Shown one piece after another: positions 6,501 to 13,959 of a stretch of DNA of 24,133 nucleotides. The translations under genes were made by a program, and so were the position numbers. The DNA is taken from assembly GCA_900763675.1 (NCBI GenBank), contig CAAFLE010000026.1, positions 1 to 24,133 on the forward strand. The letters are read 5' to 3'. The stretch is from an uncultured Oscillospiraceae bacterium. Its GTDB lineage: Bacteria; Bacillota; Clostridia; Oscillospirales; Oscillospiraceae. The notes below the pieces were generated by a model that had not been told where the DNA came from, did no database searches, and saw nothing but the letters and a program-made list of their open reading frames with translations. Position 1 is the first letter of the stretch, and each line of letters begins with the position of its first letter.

Positions 6501-7286
6501 ATGAAACAGAAAGTTCTATTTTTCGACGTAGACGGCACGATCGTAACCTCGCAGCACGTCGTTCCGGAAAGCGCCCGCACCGCGCTGAAAAGGGCGCGGG
6601 ACGCCGGACATATTCTGATTGTAAACACCGGACGGCCGTACCGGCACATTGAGCCGCAGATCAAAGCTCTCGGCTTTGACGGATACATCTGCTCCATCGG
6701 CGGTCACATTCTGCTCGGCGGGGAAGAACTTCTGTTCCGGACGATCCCGCACGCAGAGGCAGCCCAAATCCGAACCGTCGGCTACGACTGCGGTCTGGAT
6801 ATGCTGTTTGAATCGGAAGAAGGCGTGTGGATGGATGAGCGCTGCACCTCGCCGATTGCACGGGAGGAATTTGCATGGCTCACAAGCATCGGCGTCCCCG
6901 GCTTTACCGACACGGACACACCGGACTTCGCCTTTGACAAATTTGTCTGCTGGCCGCAGACGGTCGCCGACCCGGAGCGTTTTGTCCGTACCCTTTCCGA
7001 CCGCTTTGATTTCATCGGGCGCGAACATTCGATGATGGAGGTCGTATTAAAAGGTCTCACCAAAGCGGGCGGCATGAAAGCCGTTATGCAGCGTCTCAGC
7101 GTTTCCCGGGAGGATACCTATGCCTTCGGCGACGGGGCAAACGATCTCCCGATGCTGCGCGAAGCGGGGACGGGCGTTTTCATGGGCAATGCGCCGGAAA
7201 AACTGTGGAGGGAAGCCGACTATGTCACGTCCCTGATCACGGAGGACGGGCTTGCCAAGGCGCTGGAACACTTCGGACTGATTTGA
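6501..7286 (+). CDS. Cof-type HAD-IIB family hydrolase
   Basis: This 261-residue protein is a haloacid-dehalogenase phosphatase of the Cof/YbjI type. Motif I is DVDGT (residues 9-13, nucleophile Asp9). Motif II lies in NTGRPY, motif III uses the Lys in KGLTKAGG, and motif IV is GDGANDLPML (Gly210 onward). The region between motifs II and III is the large alpha/beta cap of subclass IIB. Such enzymes dephosphorylate sugar phosphates, phosphorylated cofactors or similar small molecules; the substrate cannot be told from sequence. The gene sits inside the spoIIIA locus between AB and AC and is followed by a strong terminator. Its ribosome binding site (GGGTGA, 7 nt upstream) is modest. Base composition resembles the neighbours, so recent foreign origin is not indicated. 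Confidence 0.92.
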   Translation: MKQKVLFFDVDGTIVTSQHVVPESARTALKRARDAGHILIVNTGRPYRHIEPQIKALGFDGYICSIGGHILLGGEELLFRTIPHAEAAQIRTVGYDCGLDMLFESEEGVWMDERCTSPIAREEFAWLTSIGVPGFTDTDTPDFAFDKFVCWPQTVADPERFVRTLSDRFDFIGREHSMMEVVLKGLTKAGGMKAVMQRLSVSREDTYAFGDGANDLPMLREAGTGVFMGNAPEKLWREADYVTSLITEDGLAKALEHFGLI

Positions 7287-7300
7287 ACAAAAAATTATGT

Positions 7301-7332
7301 AAACCTCCGGGAAATCTCTCCCGGAGGTTTTT
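7301..7332 (+). terminator. Rho-independent terminator after the HAD gene
   Basis: Perfect 12-bp arms (7301-7312 and 7319-7330) enclose a 6-nt loop and end in five T residues. It starts 14 nt past the HAD stop and lies within the spoIIIA gene order, so it should block most read-through from spoIIIAA-AB into spoIIIAC. Confidence 0.92.
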
Positions 7333-7361
7333 GCATATGCGGCATACGGCACTCATACCTT
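7333..7361 (+). promoter_or_regulatory. Candidate sigma-E promoter of spoIIIAC-AH
   Basis: GCATATG (7333-7339), 14 nt, then CATACCTT (7354-7361) closely follow the known sigma-E consensus (ATATT, about 14 nt, CATACAnT). The -10 differs at one defined position. It directly follows the terminator and precedes the spoIIIAC ATG by 33 nt, which is where a second promoter is needed. Confidence 0.58.
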
Positions 7362-7394
7362 GGCAATGGACAACCCCGCAAAGGAGAGCGCCCT

Positions 7395-7589
7395 ATGGAT
7401 GTGGATTTGATATTCAAAATTGCCGCCGTCGGTATTCTGGTCGCCGTGCTTAACATTCTGCTTACCCGCTCCGGACGGGAGGATCAGGCGCTGATGACGA
7501 GCATTACCGGGCTGGTGGTCGTGCTTGTGATTGTGGTACAGGAGATCAGCGAGCTTTTTGACCTCATCCGCGATCTGTTCGGGTTTTAG
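7395..7589 (+). CDS. spoIIIAC: Stage III sporulation protein AC
   Basis: This 64-residue protein consists of two hydrophobic helices (about 5-22 and 33-52) joined by a short polar loop with RSGREDQ. Its size and pattern match the tiny SpoIIIAC membrane subunit, which pairs with SpoIIIAD in the basal part of the channel. An AAAGGAGA ribosome binding site lies 6-12 nt before the ATG. It is the first gene after the terminator and internal promoter, so it opens the second half of the locus. Confidence 0.94.
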   Translation: MDVDLIFKIAAVGILVAVLNILLTRSGREDQALMTSITGLVVVLVIVVQEISELFDLIRDLFGF

Positions 7590-7596
7590 GGAATGA

Positions 7597-7983
7597 ATGG
7601 AGATTGTAATTCGCGCCGCTGCGGCGGCGGTGATTGGCAGCATTCTGGCGCTGCTGCTGCGAAAGTATACGCCCGAACTGTCTCTTACTGTGACGATCCT
7701 TGCGGGCGTTATTATTGTCTGGCTCGCCGCGGCGGTGGCGTCGCGGATCTCCGAGCTGCTGCGCGAAATCGCCGAAAACGGCGGGATCGACGCTCTGTAC
7801 CTTTCCCCCGTGCTGAAATGCATCGGGATCGGGATGATCACGCATCTTGCCGCGCAGGTCTGCCGCGACGCGCAGCAGGGGAGCATTGCTTCCGCCGTGG
7901 AGCTTTGCGGGACACTCTGCGCTTTGTATATCTCACTGCCGCTCATACGCTCCCTGCTTGCCATCGTGGAGCAGCTTTTGTGA
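7597..7983 (+). CDS. spoIIIAD: Stage III sporulation protein AD
   Basis: This 128-residue integral membrane protein has three to four hydrophobic segments, with the family's EIAENGGID and KCIGIGMITHLAAQVCRD regions. It is a partner of SpoIIIAC in the mother-cell membrane. The ATG at 7597 lies 7 nt after the spoIIIAC stop, with AGGGA just before it. An ATG at 7593 is in the frame of spoIIIAE rather than AD. The stop overlaps the GTG of spoIIIAE by 3 nt (GTGA junction). Confidence 0.94.
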   Translation: MEIVIRAAAAAVIGSILALLLRKYTPELSLTVTILAGVIIVWLAAAVASRISELLREIAENGGIDALYLSPVLKCIGIGMITHLAAQVCRDAQQGSIASAVELCGTLCALYISLPLIRSLLAIVEQLL

Positions 7984-9050
7984 CCGTTTTTCTCCTGCTG
8001 TTTTTTGTCTGTCCGGTCGGGGCGCTTGCCGCGTCGGATGTGCCGATCCCCGGCATGGACGAGCTTACGGACGCACTGCCGGAGGACGCTGCGCCGATTC
8101 TCTCCGGCGTATCGCCGGAGGAACTTCCCAAGGAGGGCGTATGGCGGTCTCTTCTGCGCTCGGCATGGGACAAAGTGCGCTCGTCCGCTGCCGACATCTG
8201 CCGGACGGGCGGCATAATGCTCTGCGTGTGTGTTCTTGTATCGCTGACCGACACGCTCGATCTCGGCAGCCGCGCACCGCCGTATATCGCGTTTGCCGCC
8301 GTCGCCGTGATCGGAACGGCGACGATCTCGGACTTTCGTTCATATATCTCGCTTGGCACCGAAACGCTCCAGACGCTCTCGGACTATTCCCATGTGCTGC
8401 TTCCGGTACTGTCGTCCGCCGCGGCAGCGTCCGGCGCCGTCGGCAGCGCCGCAGCAAAATACGCCGCAACGGCGGTCTGCATGGACGTGCTGCTGAGCGC
8501 GGCGCGGGGCGTGCTTGTTCCGTGCATCTGCGGCTATGCGGCGCTCTCCATTGCCGACGCCGCCGTGGGGAATGAAATACTGAAGACGGCAAAGAAGATC
8601 GTGAAAACCGTATGCACGTCGCTCCTGAGCGCCGTCTGTGTGGCGTTTACCGCGTGGCTCTCGCTGACCGGCGTCGTTACCGGCACGGCGGACGCGCTCG
8701 CGGCGCGGGTAACGAAAACGACCGTATCTGCCGTTCTCCCGCTGGTGGGCAGCATTCTCTCGGACGCGGCGTCAACGCTTGCCGCAGCAGCCGGTACGCT
8801 CCGGGCAACCATCGGGGTTTTCGGGTTACTGGCTGTGGCGGCGATCTGCCTGCCGCCGGTATTGACGCTCGGCGTCCGGTTTCTCATTTATAAGCTGACC
8901 GCCGCCGTCTGTGAGTGTGTCGCCGACAAGCGCTTTTCCGAGCTTATATCCAACCTCGGCACGGCGTTTGCGCTGCTGCTCGCCATAAACGGCGCGGGAG
9001 CAATGATGCTTTTTCTCTCGCTCTATTCTCTGATCCAGACGGTGGTGTAG
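7980..9050 (+). CDS. spoIIIAE: Stage III sporulation protein AE
   Basis: This 356-residue polytopic membrane protein begins with a signal-like segment (TVFLLLFFVCPVGALAAS), then a polar region with GMDELTDALPED, then about seven hydrophobic helices. This is the SpoIIIAE family pattern (399 residues in B. subtilis). It forms part of the membrane pore of the feeding-tube channel. The frame stays open upstream through spoIIIAD, but GTG at 7980 is the sensible start. It forms a GTGA overlap with the spoIIIAD stop, has a GGAG-containing upstream region, and puts the signal segment at the N-terminus. Confidence 0.93.
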   Translation: MTVFLLLFFVCPVGALAASDVPIPGMDELTDALPEDAAPILSGVSPEELPKEGVWRSLLRSAWDKVRSSAADICRTGGIMLCVCVLVSLTDTLDLGSRAPPYIAFAAVAVIGTATISDFRSYISLGTETLQTLSDYSHVLLPVLSSAAAASGAVGSAAAKYAATAVCMDVLLSAARGVLVPCICGYAALSIADAAVGNEILKTAKKIVKTVCTSLLSAVCVAFTAWLSLTGVVTGTADALAARVTKTTVSAVLPLVGSILSDAASTLAAAAGTLRATIGVFGLLAVAAICLPPVLTLGVRFLIYKLTAAVCECVADKRFSELISNLGTAFALLLAINGAGAMMLFLSLYSLIQTVV

Positions 9051-9053
9051 CGT

Positions 9054-9542
9054 ATGACGGAATGGCTTTTTTCATGGATCCGCTCGATCGTCGCAGCGTC
9101 GCTCCTCTCGGCGCTGGCGCTGCAGCTCACGCCGGACGGCAGCGTAAAGCGTGTAACGCGCTTTACCTGCGGCATTCTTCTTGCCTGTACGCTGCTCTCG
9201 CCGGTACTGCGGACGGACGAGGCGTCGTTTTCGCTCGCGCTGGAGGATTACCGGCGGACGGTTTCCGAGCTGACGGAGGATCTGGAGGAGCAGGAAAAAC
9301 AGCTGCTCCGAACATACATAGAACAGAAAACGGCGGCATACATATTGGACGAGGCACGATCCATAGGGATGCTGGAACCGTCGGTTTCGGTGAAGGTGAA
9401 ATGGGGGGATGAGAGCTGGGTGCCGTGTGAAGTTACGATATGCGGGGAGGTTACCGCCGAACAGCGATACCGTATGAGCGCTTACCTTGCCGCGGAGCTT
9501 GGTATCCCGGCAGAAAGGCAGCATTGGACCAATGAAGGGTAA
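9054..9542 (+). CDS. spoIIIAF: Stage III sporulation protein AF
   Basis: This 162-residue protein has two N-terminal membrane segments (about residues 8-24 and 36-50), a charged helical stretch rich in Glu, and a C-terminal soluble domain with VSVKVKW and AEQRYRMSAYLAAELGIP, as in the ring-building-like domain known for SpoIIIAF. It belongs to the mother-cell side of the A-Q complex. The ATG lies 3 nt after the spoIIIAE stop. Its end overlaps spoIIIAG by 11 nt. Length is somewhat under the usual 200. Confidence 0.92.
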   Translation: MTEWLFSWIRSIVAASLLSALALQLTPDGSVKRVTRFTCGILLACTLLSPVLRTDEASFSLALEDYRRTVSELTEDLEEQEKQLLRTYIEQKTAAYILDEARSIGMLEPSVSVKVKWGDESWVPCEVTICGEVTAEQRYRMSAYLAAELGIPAERQHWTNEG

Positions 9543-9900
9543 AAAGCTCGACCTCAGCGCCGTACTGCAAAAAAAGAGCGTGCTGCTTCTGCTGCTCGCC
9601 GGTGGGCTGCTCCTTCTGCTGCTGCCCCGGTCATCCGTCAGGGAAACCGCGGGCAGCGGGGAAGATGTCTGCACCGAAGCAGAGAAACGTCTCTGCGCCG
9701 TGCTTTCTCAAATAGACGGCGTCGGCGAGGCATATGTCCTGCTCTCGGAGGAGCCGAATCACCGGGGTGTTTTCACCGGCGCGGTAATCGTCTGCTCCGG
9801 CGCGGGAGCGCCCGGCGTGCGGCTGCGCATTGTAAACGCCGTTTCCGCCTTTACCGGACTCGGCAGCAATCGGATTATTGTGGAAGAACTGAAATCTTAG
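9532..9900 (+). CDS. spoIIIAG: Stage III sporulation protein AG, compact form
   Basis: This 122-residue protein has one N-terminal membrane helix (about residues 16-31) and a periplasmic-side ring-building domain with CAVLSQIDGVGEAYVLL followed soon after by GAVIVCSGAG and a C-terminal IVNAVSAFTGLGSNRIIV segment. In B. subtilis SpoIIIAG (about 229 residues) assembles the large ring in the intermembrane space, and a long beta-rich insertion splits this domain. Here the two halves are joined by only about ten residues (SEEPNHRGVFT), so the insertion appears absent. The start at 9532 fits the topology; an upstream in-frame ATG at 9487 would place 15 more residues inside spoIIIAF. The ribosome binding site is weak, suggesting coupling to spoIIIAF. 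Confidence 0.88.
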   Translation: MKGKKLDLSAVLQKKSVLLLLLAGGLLLLLLPRSSVRETAGSGEDVCTEAEKRLCAVLSQIDGVGEAYVLLSEEPNHRGVFTGAVIVCSGAGAPGVRLRIVNAVSAFTGLGSNRIIVEELKS

Positions 9901-9912
9901 GAGGGTGAAAAT

Positions 9913-10491
9913 ATGAAGACAGTCAACTTGCGTCCCCATCTCAAGCGCAACATTCTCATTGCGGCGGTGCTGCTGCTCGTATGCGCCGCGGCGTTCCTCA
10001 ACTGGTCGTACAATCAGCGCTGGGGCGACGGAAACAGCGCCATGGCGGATGCGGAGGACGAAATGACGACCGCCGTCAATGCCGCGGGCGCCCCGGCGGA
10101 GAGCGCAGCCGCCGATGCGCTGCCCGCGTCCGTATCCGGCTACTTCTCGGAAGCCCGGCTGACGCGGCAGCAGTCGAGAGATCAGGCGCTTTCTCTGCTG
10201 GAAACGGCGGCGTGCGCCGAGTCCGCTTCGCAGGAGGTCATCGACAGCGCCATGAACGAGATCACCGTGATGGCAAACTGGTCGCTGCTCGAAAGCAAGA
10301 TCGAAAATGAGCTTCTGGCCAAGGACTTTGCCGACTGCGTCGTGTATCTCTCCTCGCAGGGCTGTACCGTTGCAGTCCCGTCCGCCGCGGAAGGGCTGAC
10401 CGAAACGCAGGTCGCGCAGATCACCGACGCCGTTCTTGCCAACACCGAGCTGACGGCGGCTGCGATCAACGTCATTGAGGTAATGAACTGA
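9913..10491 (+). CDS. spoIIIAH: Stage III sporulation protein AH
   Basis: This 192-residue protein has a short basic cytoplasmic tail, one membrane helix (about residues 14-31, LIAAVLLLVCAAAFLNW), an Ala/Glu-rich linker, and a C-terminal EscJ/PrgK-like ring-building domain (about 95-190: QEVIDSAMNEITVMANWS to TDAVLANTELTAAAINVIEV). SpoIIIAH of the mother cell pairs with SpoIIQ of the forespore across the intermembrane space. A strong AGGAGGGTGA site precedes the ATG, 12 nt after spoIIIAG. It is the last gene of the locus, followed by a terminator. Confidence 0.95.
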   Translation: MKTVNLRPHLKRNILIAAVLLLVCAAAFLNWSYNQRWGDGNSAMADAEDEMTTAVNAAGAPAESAAADALPASVSGYFSEARLTRQQSRDQALSLLETAACAESASQEVIDSAMNEITVMANWSLLESKIENELLAKDFADCVVYLSSQGCTVAVPSAAEGLTETQVAQITDAVLANTELTAAAINVIEVMN

Positions 10492-10502
10492 ATCCTTTTC
10501 CG

Positions 10503-10539
10503 GCGTCCCAAAAAACTTTTTGGGACGCTCTTTATTTTT
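10503..10539 (+). terminator. Terminator of the spoIIIA locus
   Basis: Twelve-base complementary arms (10503-10514 and 10517-10528) form a hairpin with a minimal loop and are followed by TCTTTATTTTT. It begins 12 nt after the spoIIIAH stop and just precedes the asp23 promoter. Confidence 0.93.
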
Positions 10540-10550
10540 CTGGGAGGCTG

Positions 10551-10559
10551 TGGTACAAT
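10551..10559 (+). promoter_or_regulatory. Extended -10 promoter of the asp23-nusB operon
   Basis: TGGTACAAT is an extended -10 element (TGn plus TACAAT). The -35 region (TTTATT at 17 nt, inside the T-tract of the preceding terminator) is poor, as is common for extended -10 promoters. Initiation near 10566 would leave a leader of about 23 nt with GGGAGG before asp23. Confidence 0.5.
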
Positions 10560-10588
10560 GACATGAATACATTGGGAGGTTAGCAGCT

Positions 10589-10969
10589 ATGCCTGAAAAC
10601 TATATTACCAGCCAGACCGAAAAAGGGAATATCAGCATCTCCGAGGATGTCATCCAGGTGATGGTCAACGCCGCCGTATCCGAGATCGAGGGCGTTGCCG
10701 GTCTTTCCTCCGCGCCGGGTGCGGACATCGCCGAATTTCTCGGCATCAAGAGCGCGACCACGCCGCCCAGCGTGAAGATTACCGCCGACAACGGTCATGC
10801 GGTCATCGACATTCTGATCATGGTGCGCTACGGCTACGGCGTCACCGTCGTCGCCAAAAAGGTGCAGGATCAGGTCGCCGCGAGCGTAGAGGATATGACC
10901 GGTCTCAAAACCGTCGTCAACGTCCACATCGCGGGCATTGCCTTTGACAAAACCGACATGAAAGGGTAA
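10589..10969 (+). CDS. Asp23/Gls24 family envelope stress protein
   Basis: This 126-residue protein carries the full Asp23/Gls24 (DUF322) fold: GNISISEDVIQVMVNAAVSEIEGVAGL, a variable loop, VKITADNGHAVIDILIMVRYG and a C-terminal VAKKVQDQVAASVEDMTGL helix. Members are abundant membrane-associated cytoplasmic proteins linked to envelope stress in Gram-positive bacteria. In clostridia one copy routinely sits just before nusB, as here. A GGGAGG site lies 9 nt before the ATG. There is no AmaP-like membrane partner beside it. Confidence 0.93.
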   Translation: MPENYITSQTEKGNISISEDVIQVMVNAAVSEIEGVAGLSSAPGADIAEFLGIKSATTPPSVKITADNGHAVIDILIMVRYGYGVTVVAKKVQDQVAASVEDMTGLKTVVNVHIAGIAFDKTDMKG

Positions 10970-10977
10970 TTCGCTCC

Positions 10978-11457
10978 ATGACGAGAACGAATGCGCGGCA
11001 GCTGGCGCTTCAGCTCAGCTTTGCCGTTTCTGCCGGCAGCGATGTCGGACCGGACACTTTTTTTGACGAGGAATACTTCCGCGCTCTTCCCGCGGAGGAC
11101 GCTCTGTTTACCGAGATCCCCGGTGAGCGCGAACGGGCGTATATCAACGAGCTTGTGACCGGCGTGCGCGACCACCGCGAGGAGCTGGATGGGATCATTG
11201 AGCAGTTTTCGCAGGGCTGGAAGCTCTCGCGCATTTCGCGCACGGCGCTTGCCGTGCTGCGCGTGGCGCTCTACGAGATTTTGTATATGCCGGAAATTCC
11301 GGCGGCGGCGTCCATCAACGAGGCGATCGAGCTTGCCAAGGGCTTTGATGAGCCGGAAACAGTCCGCTTTATCAACGGCATTCTCGGCGGGTTCATGCGC
11401 TCCCGCGGCGAGGCTGCTTCGGAAGCTCCTGCGGCGGAATCCGCCACGGAAGAATGA
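10978..11457 (+). CDS. nusB: Transcription antitermination factor NusB
   Basis: This 159-residue all-helical protein has the NusB N-terminal signature (TRTNARQLALQLSFAVSAG) and the C-terminal core (WKLSRISRTALAVLRVALYEIL, ASINEAIELAKGFDEPETVRFINGILG). With NusE (ribosomal protein S10) it binds boxA RNA and promotes rRNA antitermination. A Glu/Ala-rich tail follows the core. The ATG is 8 nt after asp23, and the final ATGA overlaps the xseA start. Confidence 0.97.
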   Translation: MTRTNARQLALQLSFAVSAGSDVGPDTFFDEEYFRALPAEDALFTEIPGERERAYINELVTGVRDHREELDGIIEQFSQGWKLSRISRTALAVLRVALYEILYMPEIPAAASINEAIELAKGFDEPETVRFINGILGGFMRSRGEAASEAPAAESATEE

Positions 11458-12665
11458 CAGAGATTGCGCCGCTCTCCGTATCGGAGATCACGGAGCATAT
11501 CCGCCGCATTGTGGAGAGCGACGGCGCACTGCGCCGCGTGTATGTCCGCGGGGAGCTGTCCAACTATAAGATTTATCCCTCCGGACACCACTACTTCACG
11601 CTCAAGGACGCCGGAGCGTCGATCCGCTGCGTGATGTTCCGTGCCGACGCGCAGCGTCTCCGCTTCCGTCCGGAAAACGGTATGGGCGTGATCTGTTCGG
11701 GGCGTGTCGCCGTGTACCCACGGGACGGCGCGTATCAGCTCTATGTATCCTCTGTTATGCCGGAGGGGATGGGCGATCTTCATGCGGCGTATGAGCAGCT
11801 CAAGGCAAAGCTCCTTGCCGAGGGGCTTTTCGCGCAGGAGCGTAAAAAGCCGCTTCCTGCCATGCCGGATAGAATCGCTCTTATCACCTCGGGCACAGGC
11901 GCTGCCGTGCAGGACATGATCCGTATTCTCGGCAAACGCTGGCGGCTTGCCAAGATTCTTGTTCTTCCCGTGCGCGTACAGGGGACCGAGGCGCCGGCGG
12001 AAATTGCCGGAGCCATCCGGTATGCCAACCGCTGGCATATCGCCGATCTCATCATCACGGGACGCGGCGGCGGCTCCATGGAGGATCTTTGGGCGTTCAA
12101 CGACGAGCGCGTTGCCCGCGCCATATACGCCTCGGATATTCCGGTCATCTCTGCCGTAGGACACGAACCGGACGTCACCATCGCGGACTTTGTCGCCGAC
12201 GTCCGGGCGGCAACGCCCTCCAACGGTGCGGAGATCGCCGTACCGGATCAATCGGACGTCCGCACGCTTCTGCTTTCACTGGAAAAGCGGCTGGAGCAGT
12301 CCGAGCGGAAAAAGCTCGAAGCGCTCTCCGCCCGGCTTCGCGATCTGTCCGCCCGACCGGTTATGGAAAGCCCAACGGCTTTTTTGCAGAACCGGCGGAT
12401 GGACGTGGATCGGTTTTCCGACCGTCTGAACGCGGCGGAAAAACATCTGCTTCTCGGAAAACGGCAGGAATACGTCCGTCTTGTTTCCTCGCTGGAAGCA
12501 ATGAGTCCTCTGCGGGTGCTTGCCCGCGGATTTTCCGTAACAACTGACCAAACCGGCACGATCATCCGAAATGCAAACGCCGTCGCTCCCGGCGACAGCG
12601 TCCATATACGGCTCGAACACGGCGCACTCGACTGCCGCGTAGAGCATCAATCGGAGGTACAATGA
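11454..12665 (+). CDS. xseA: Exodeoxyribonuclease VII large subunit
   Basis: This 403-residue subunit has an N-terminal OB-fold (about residues 1-100; VYVRGELSNYKIYPSGHHYFTLKD), a catalytic domain with ITGRGGGSMEDLWAFNDE and PVISAVGHEPDVTIADFVADVRAATPS, and a helical C-terminal region ending in the conserved SPLRVLARGFSV segment. With XseB it degrades single-stranded DNA to short oligonucleotides. It starts by a 4-nt ATGA overlap with nusB and ends overlapping a lipoprotein gene rather than directly preceding xseB. Confidence 0.97.
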   Translation: MTEIAPLSVSEITEHIRRIVESDGALRRVYVRGELSNYKIYPSGHHYFTLKDAGASIRCVMFRADAQRLRFRPENGMGVICSGRVAVYPRDGAYQLYVSSVMPEGMGDLHAAYEQLKAKLLAEGLFAQERKKPLPAMPDRIALITSGTGAAVQDMIRILGKRWRLAKILVLPVRVQGTEAPAEIAGAIRYANRWHIADLIITGRGGGSMEDLWAFNDERVARAIYASDIPVISAVGHEPDVTIADFVADVRAATPSNGAEIAVPDQSDVRTLLLSLEKRLEQSERKKLEALSARLRDLSARPVMESPTAFLQNRRMDVDRFSDRLNAAEKHLLLGKRQEYVRLVSSLEAMSPLRVLARGFSVTTDQTGTIIRNANAVAPGDSVHIRLEHGALDCRVEHQSEVQ

Positions 12666-13687
12666 TGAAAAAGCTATCCCGAACGATTGCCTTTGTGCTG
12701 ATCACCGCCTCTCTCTGTCTTTCGCTGACCGGGTGCGGCATCTCCGACATTTTCAAAAACAACGGCAAAACGCCGGACGACGCCGAAGCGTCCCCCTCTG
12801 CGTCTATAGCCCCGGTGTCGGAGGCTACGCCTACGCCGGAAGTCACCGCTTCGCCGGAGCCGACCGCCGCGCCGGTCAAGGTCGAAATCTATTATGAAAA
12901 CGAGCCGGTCACCACGCTGAGCTTCCAGACTTCCACCGTCGTCCGCCTTCAGGCGGTCGTGAGCGACGGCTCGACCGGCGGCATCTGGACATCCAGCGAC
13001 GCTTCCTCCGCCAGCGTGGACGAAAACGGCATCGTCACCTGCTGGAAGGTCGGCAATCCCAAAATCACCTATACCATCGGCGATGCGTCCGCTTCGCTGA
13101 CGCTTACCGTCACGGAACCGAAGGTAAAAATCTGCTTCGGCGATACGGAAAAGACGGACATCAGTCTGAGCAGCCAGTGGGGCTATGAGATCCAGCTGAC
13201 CGCCGTTGTAACGCCGGAGGGGAGCGAGGTAACGTGGTCCTCGGAGGATCCCGCGATCGCCACCGTTTCGGAAACCGGACTTGTCACCGGCAAGAAAATG
13301 GGCTATACGAACATCGTGTGCAAATCCGGCACCGCCAAAGCGGTCTGCATCATCCGTGTGACGGATAACCCGCCCGCGGCACAGATTGCCGCCGCACAGG
13401 CAACACCCGACCCGAACGACAAAACGCCGCGGGTTGTGATCACGTGCTTCGGCGTGGCAAACTCCGACTTTACCATTTCCGTCGGTCAGTCGGTCGATCT
13501 CAACTGCACGATGTACAACATCGACCCCAGCACCAATAAGGAGACATGGTCCGTCGTTGACACCGCCATTGCCACGGTCAATGAGGACGGCGTTGTTACC
13601 GGCGTCAAGGAGGGGACCACGAAGGTCGTCTGCACCGTCGGCGATGTGAAATGTGAAACCATTGTGCGTGTGACTGACAAGAAATAA
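12665..13687 (+). CDS. Lipoprotein with three Big_2 (Ig-like) domains
   Basis: This 340-residue predicted lipoprotein is exported. A hydrophobic signal ends in lipobox LTGC, with Cys24 as the lipidation site. A Ser/Thr/Pro-rich linker (about 33-70) follows, then three bacterial Ig-like Big_2 repeats at about 72-150, 153-232 and 255-340. Each has the sequence type W(S/T)S.D...A.V...G.VT plus a terminal V.V(T/D). Big_2 domains occur in surface adhesins and wall-associated proteins, and the role here is unknown. The ATG at 12665 is 7 nt from a GGAGG sequence; ATG at 12662 is in frame but only 4 nt away. It overlaps the xseA stop (TGATG) and lies 20 nt before xseB, so it is almost certainly cotranscribed with both. 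Confidence 0.9.
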   Translation: MKKLSRTIAFVLITASLCLSLTGCGISDIFKNNGKTPDDAEASPSASIAPVSEATPTPEVTASPEPTAAPVKVEIYYENEPVTTLSFQTSTVVRLQAVVSDGSTGGIWTSSDASSASVDENGIVTCWKVGNPKITYTIGDASASLTLTVTEPKVKICFGDTEKTDISLSSQWGYEIQLTAVVTPEGSEVTWSSEDPAIATVSETGLVTGKKMGYTNIVCKSGTAKAVCIIRVTDNPPAAQIAAAQATPDPNDKTPRVVITCFGVANSDFTISVGQSVDLNCTMYNIDPSTNKETWSVVDTAIATVNEDGVVTGVKEGTTKVVCTVGDVKCETIVRVTDKK

Positions 13688-13707
13688 TTGGATAGGATAT
13701 AAATACC

Positions 13708-13956
13708 ATGGCAGAACGCAAAAGCACCAAAGCGAAAACCTTTGAGCAGATGCTCACCCGGCTCGACGAGATCGTCCGCTCTCTCGAAAAGGGCGACGCC
13801 CCGCTGGAGGAGTCTCTCGCGCTCTATACCGAGGGCGCGGAGCTGATCCGCAGCTGCACCAAGCAGCTTGATGAAGCCGAGCAAACCGTACTCCGCCTGC
13901 AAAAGGGCGCGGACGGTGCGCCGGTCGAGCTGCCGTTCACGCCGGAGAAGGAATAA
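13708..13956 (+). CDS. xseB: Exodeoxyribonuclease VII small subunit
   Basis: This 82-residue helical protein matches XseB throughout: FEQMLTRLDEIVRSLEKGDAPLEESLALYTEGAELIRSC, then QLDEAEQTVLRLQ. Several copies bind one XseA in the active nuclease. It is separated from xseA by the lipoprotein gene but is in the same orientation with no terminator between. ispA begins 4 nt after its stop. Confidence 0.97.
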   Translation: MAERKSTKAKTFEQMLTRLDEIVRSLEKGDAPLEESLALYTEGAELIRSCTKQLDEAEQTVLRLQKGADGAPVELPFTPEKE

Positions 13957-13959
13957 GCA

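Noticed and set aside
7593..7979. Upstream extension of spoIIIAE through spoIIIAD
   Set aside because: The frame is open by chance. The translated segment is Cys/Arg-rich nonsense, spoIIIAD is clear in the other frame, and GTG at 7980 places the signal segment at the N-terminus.
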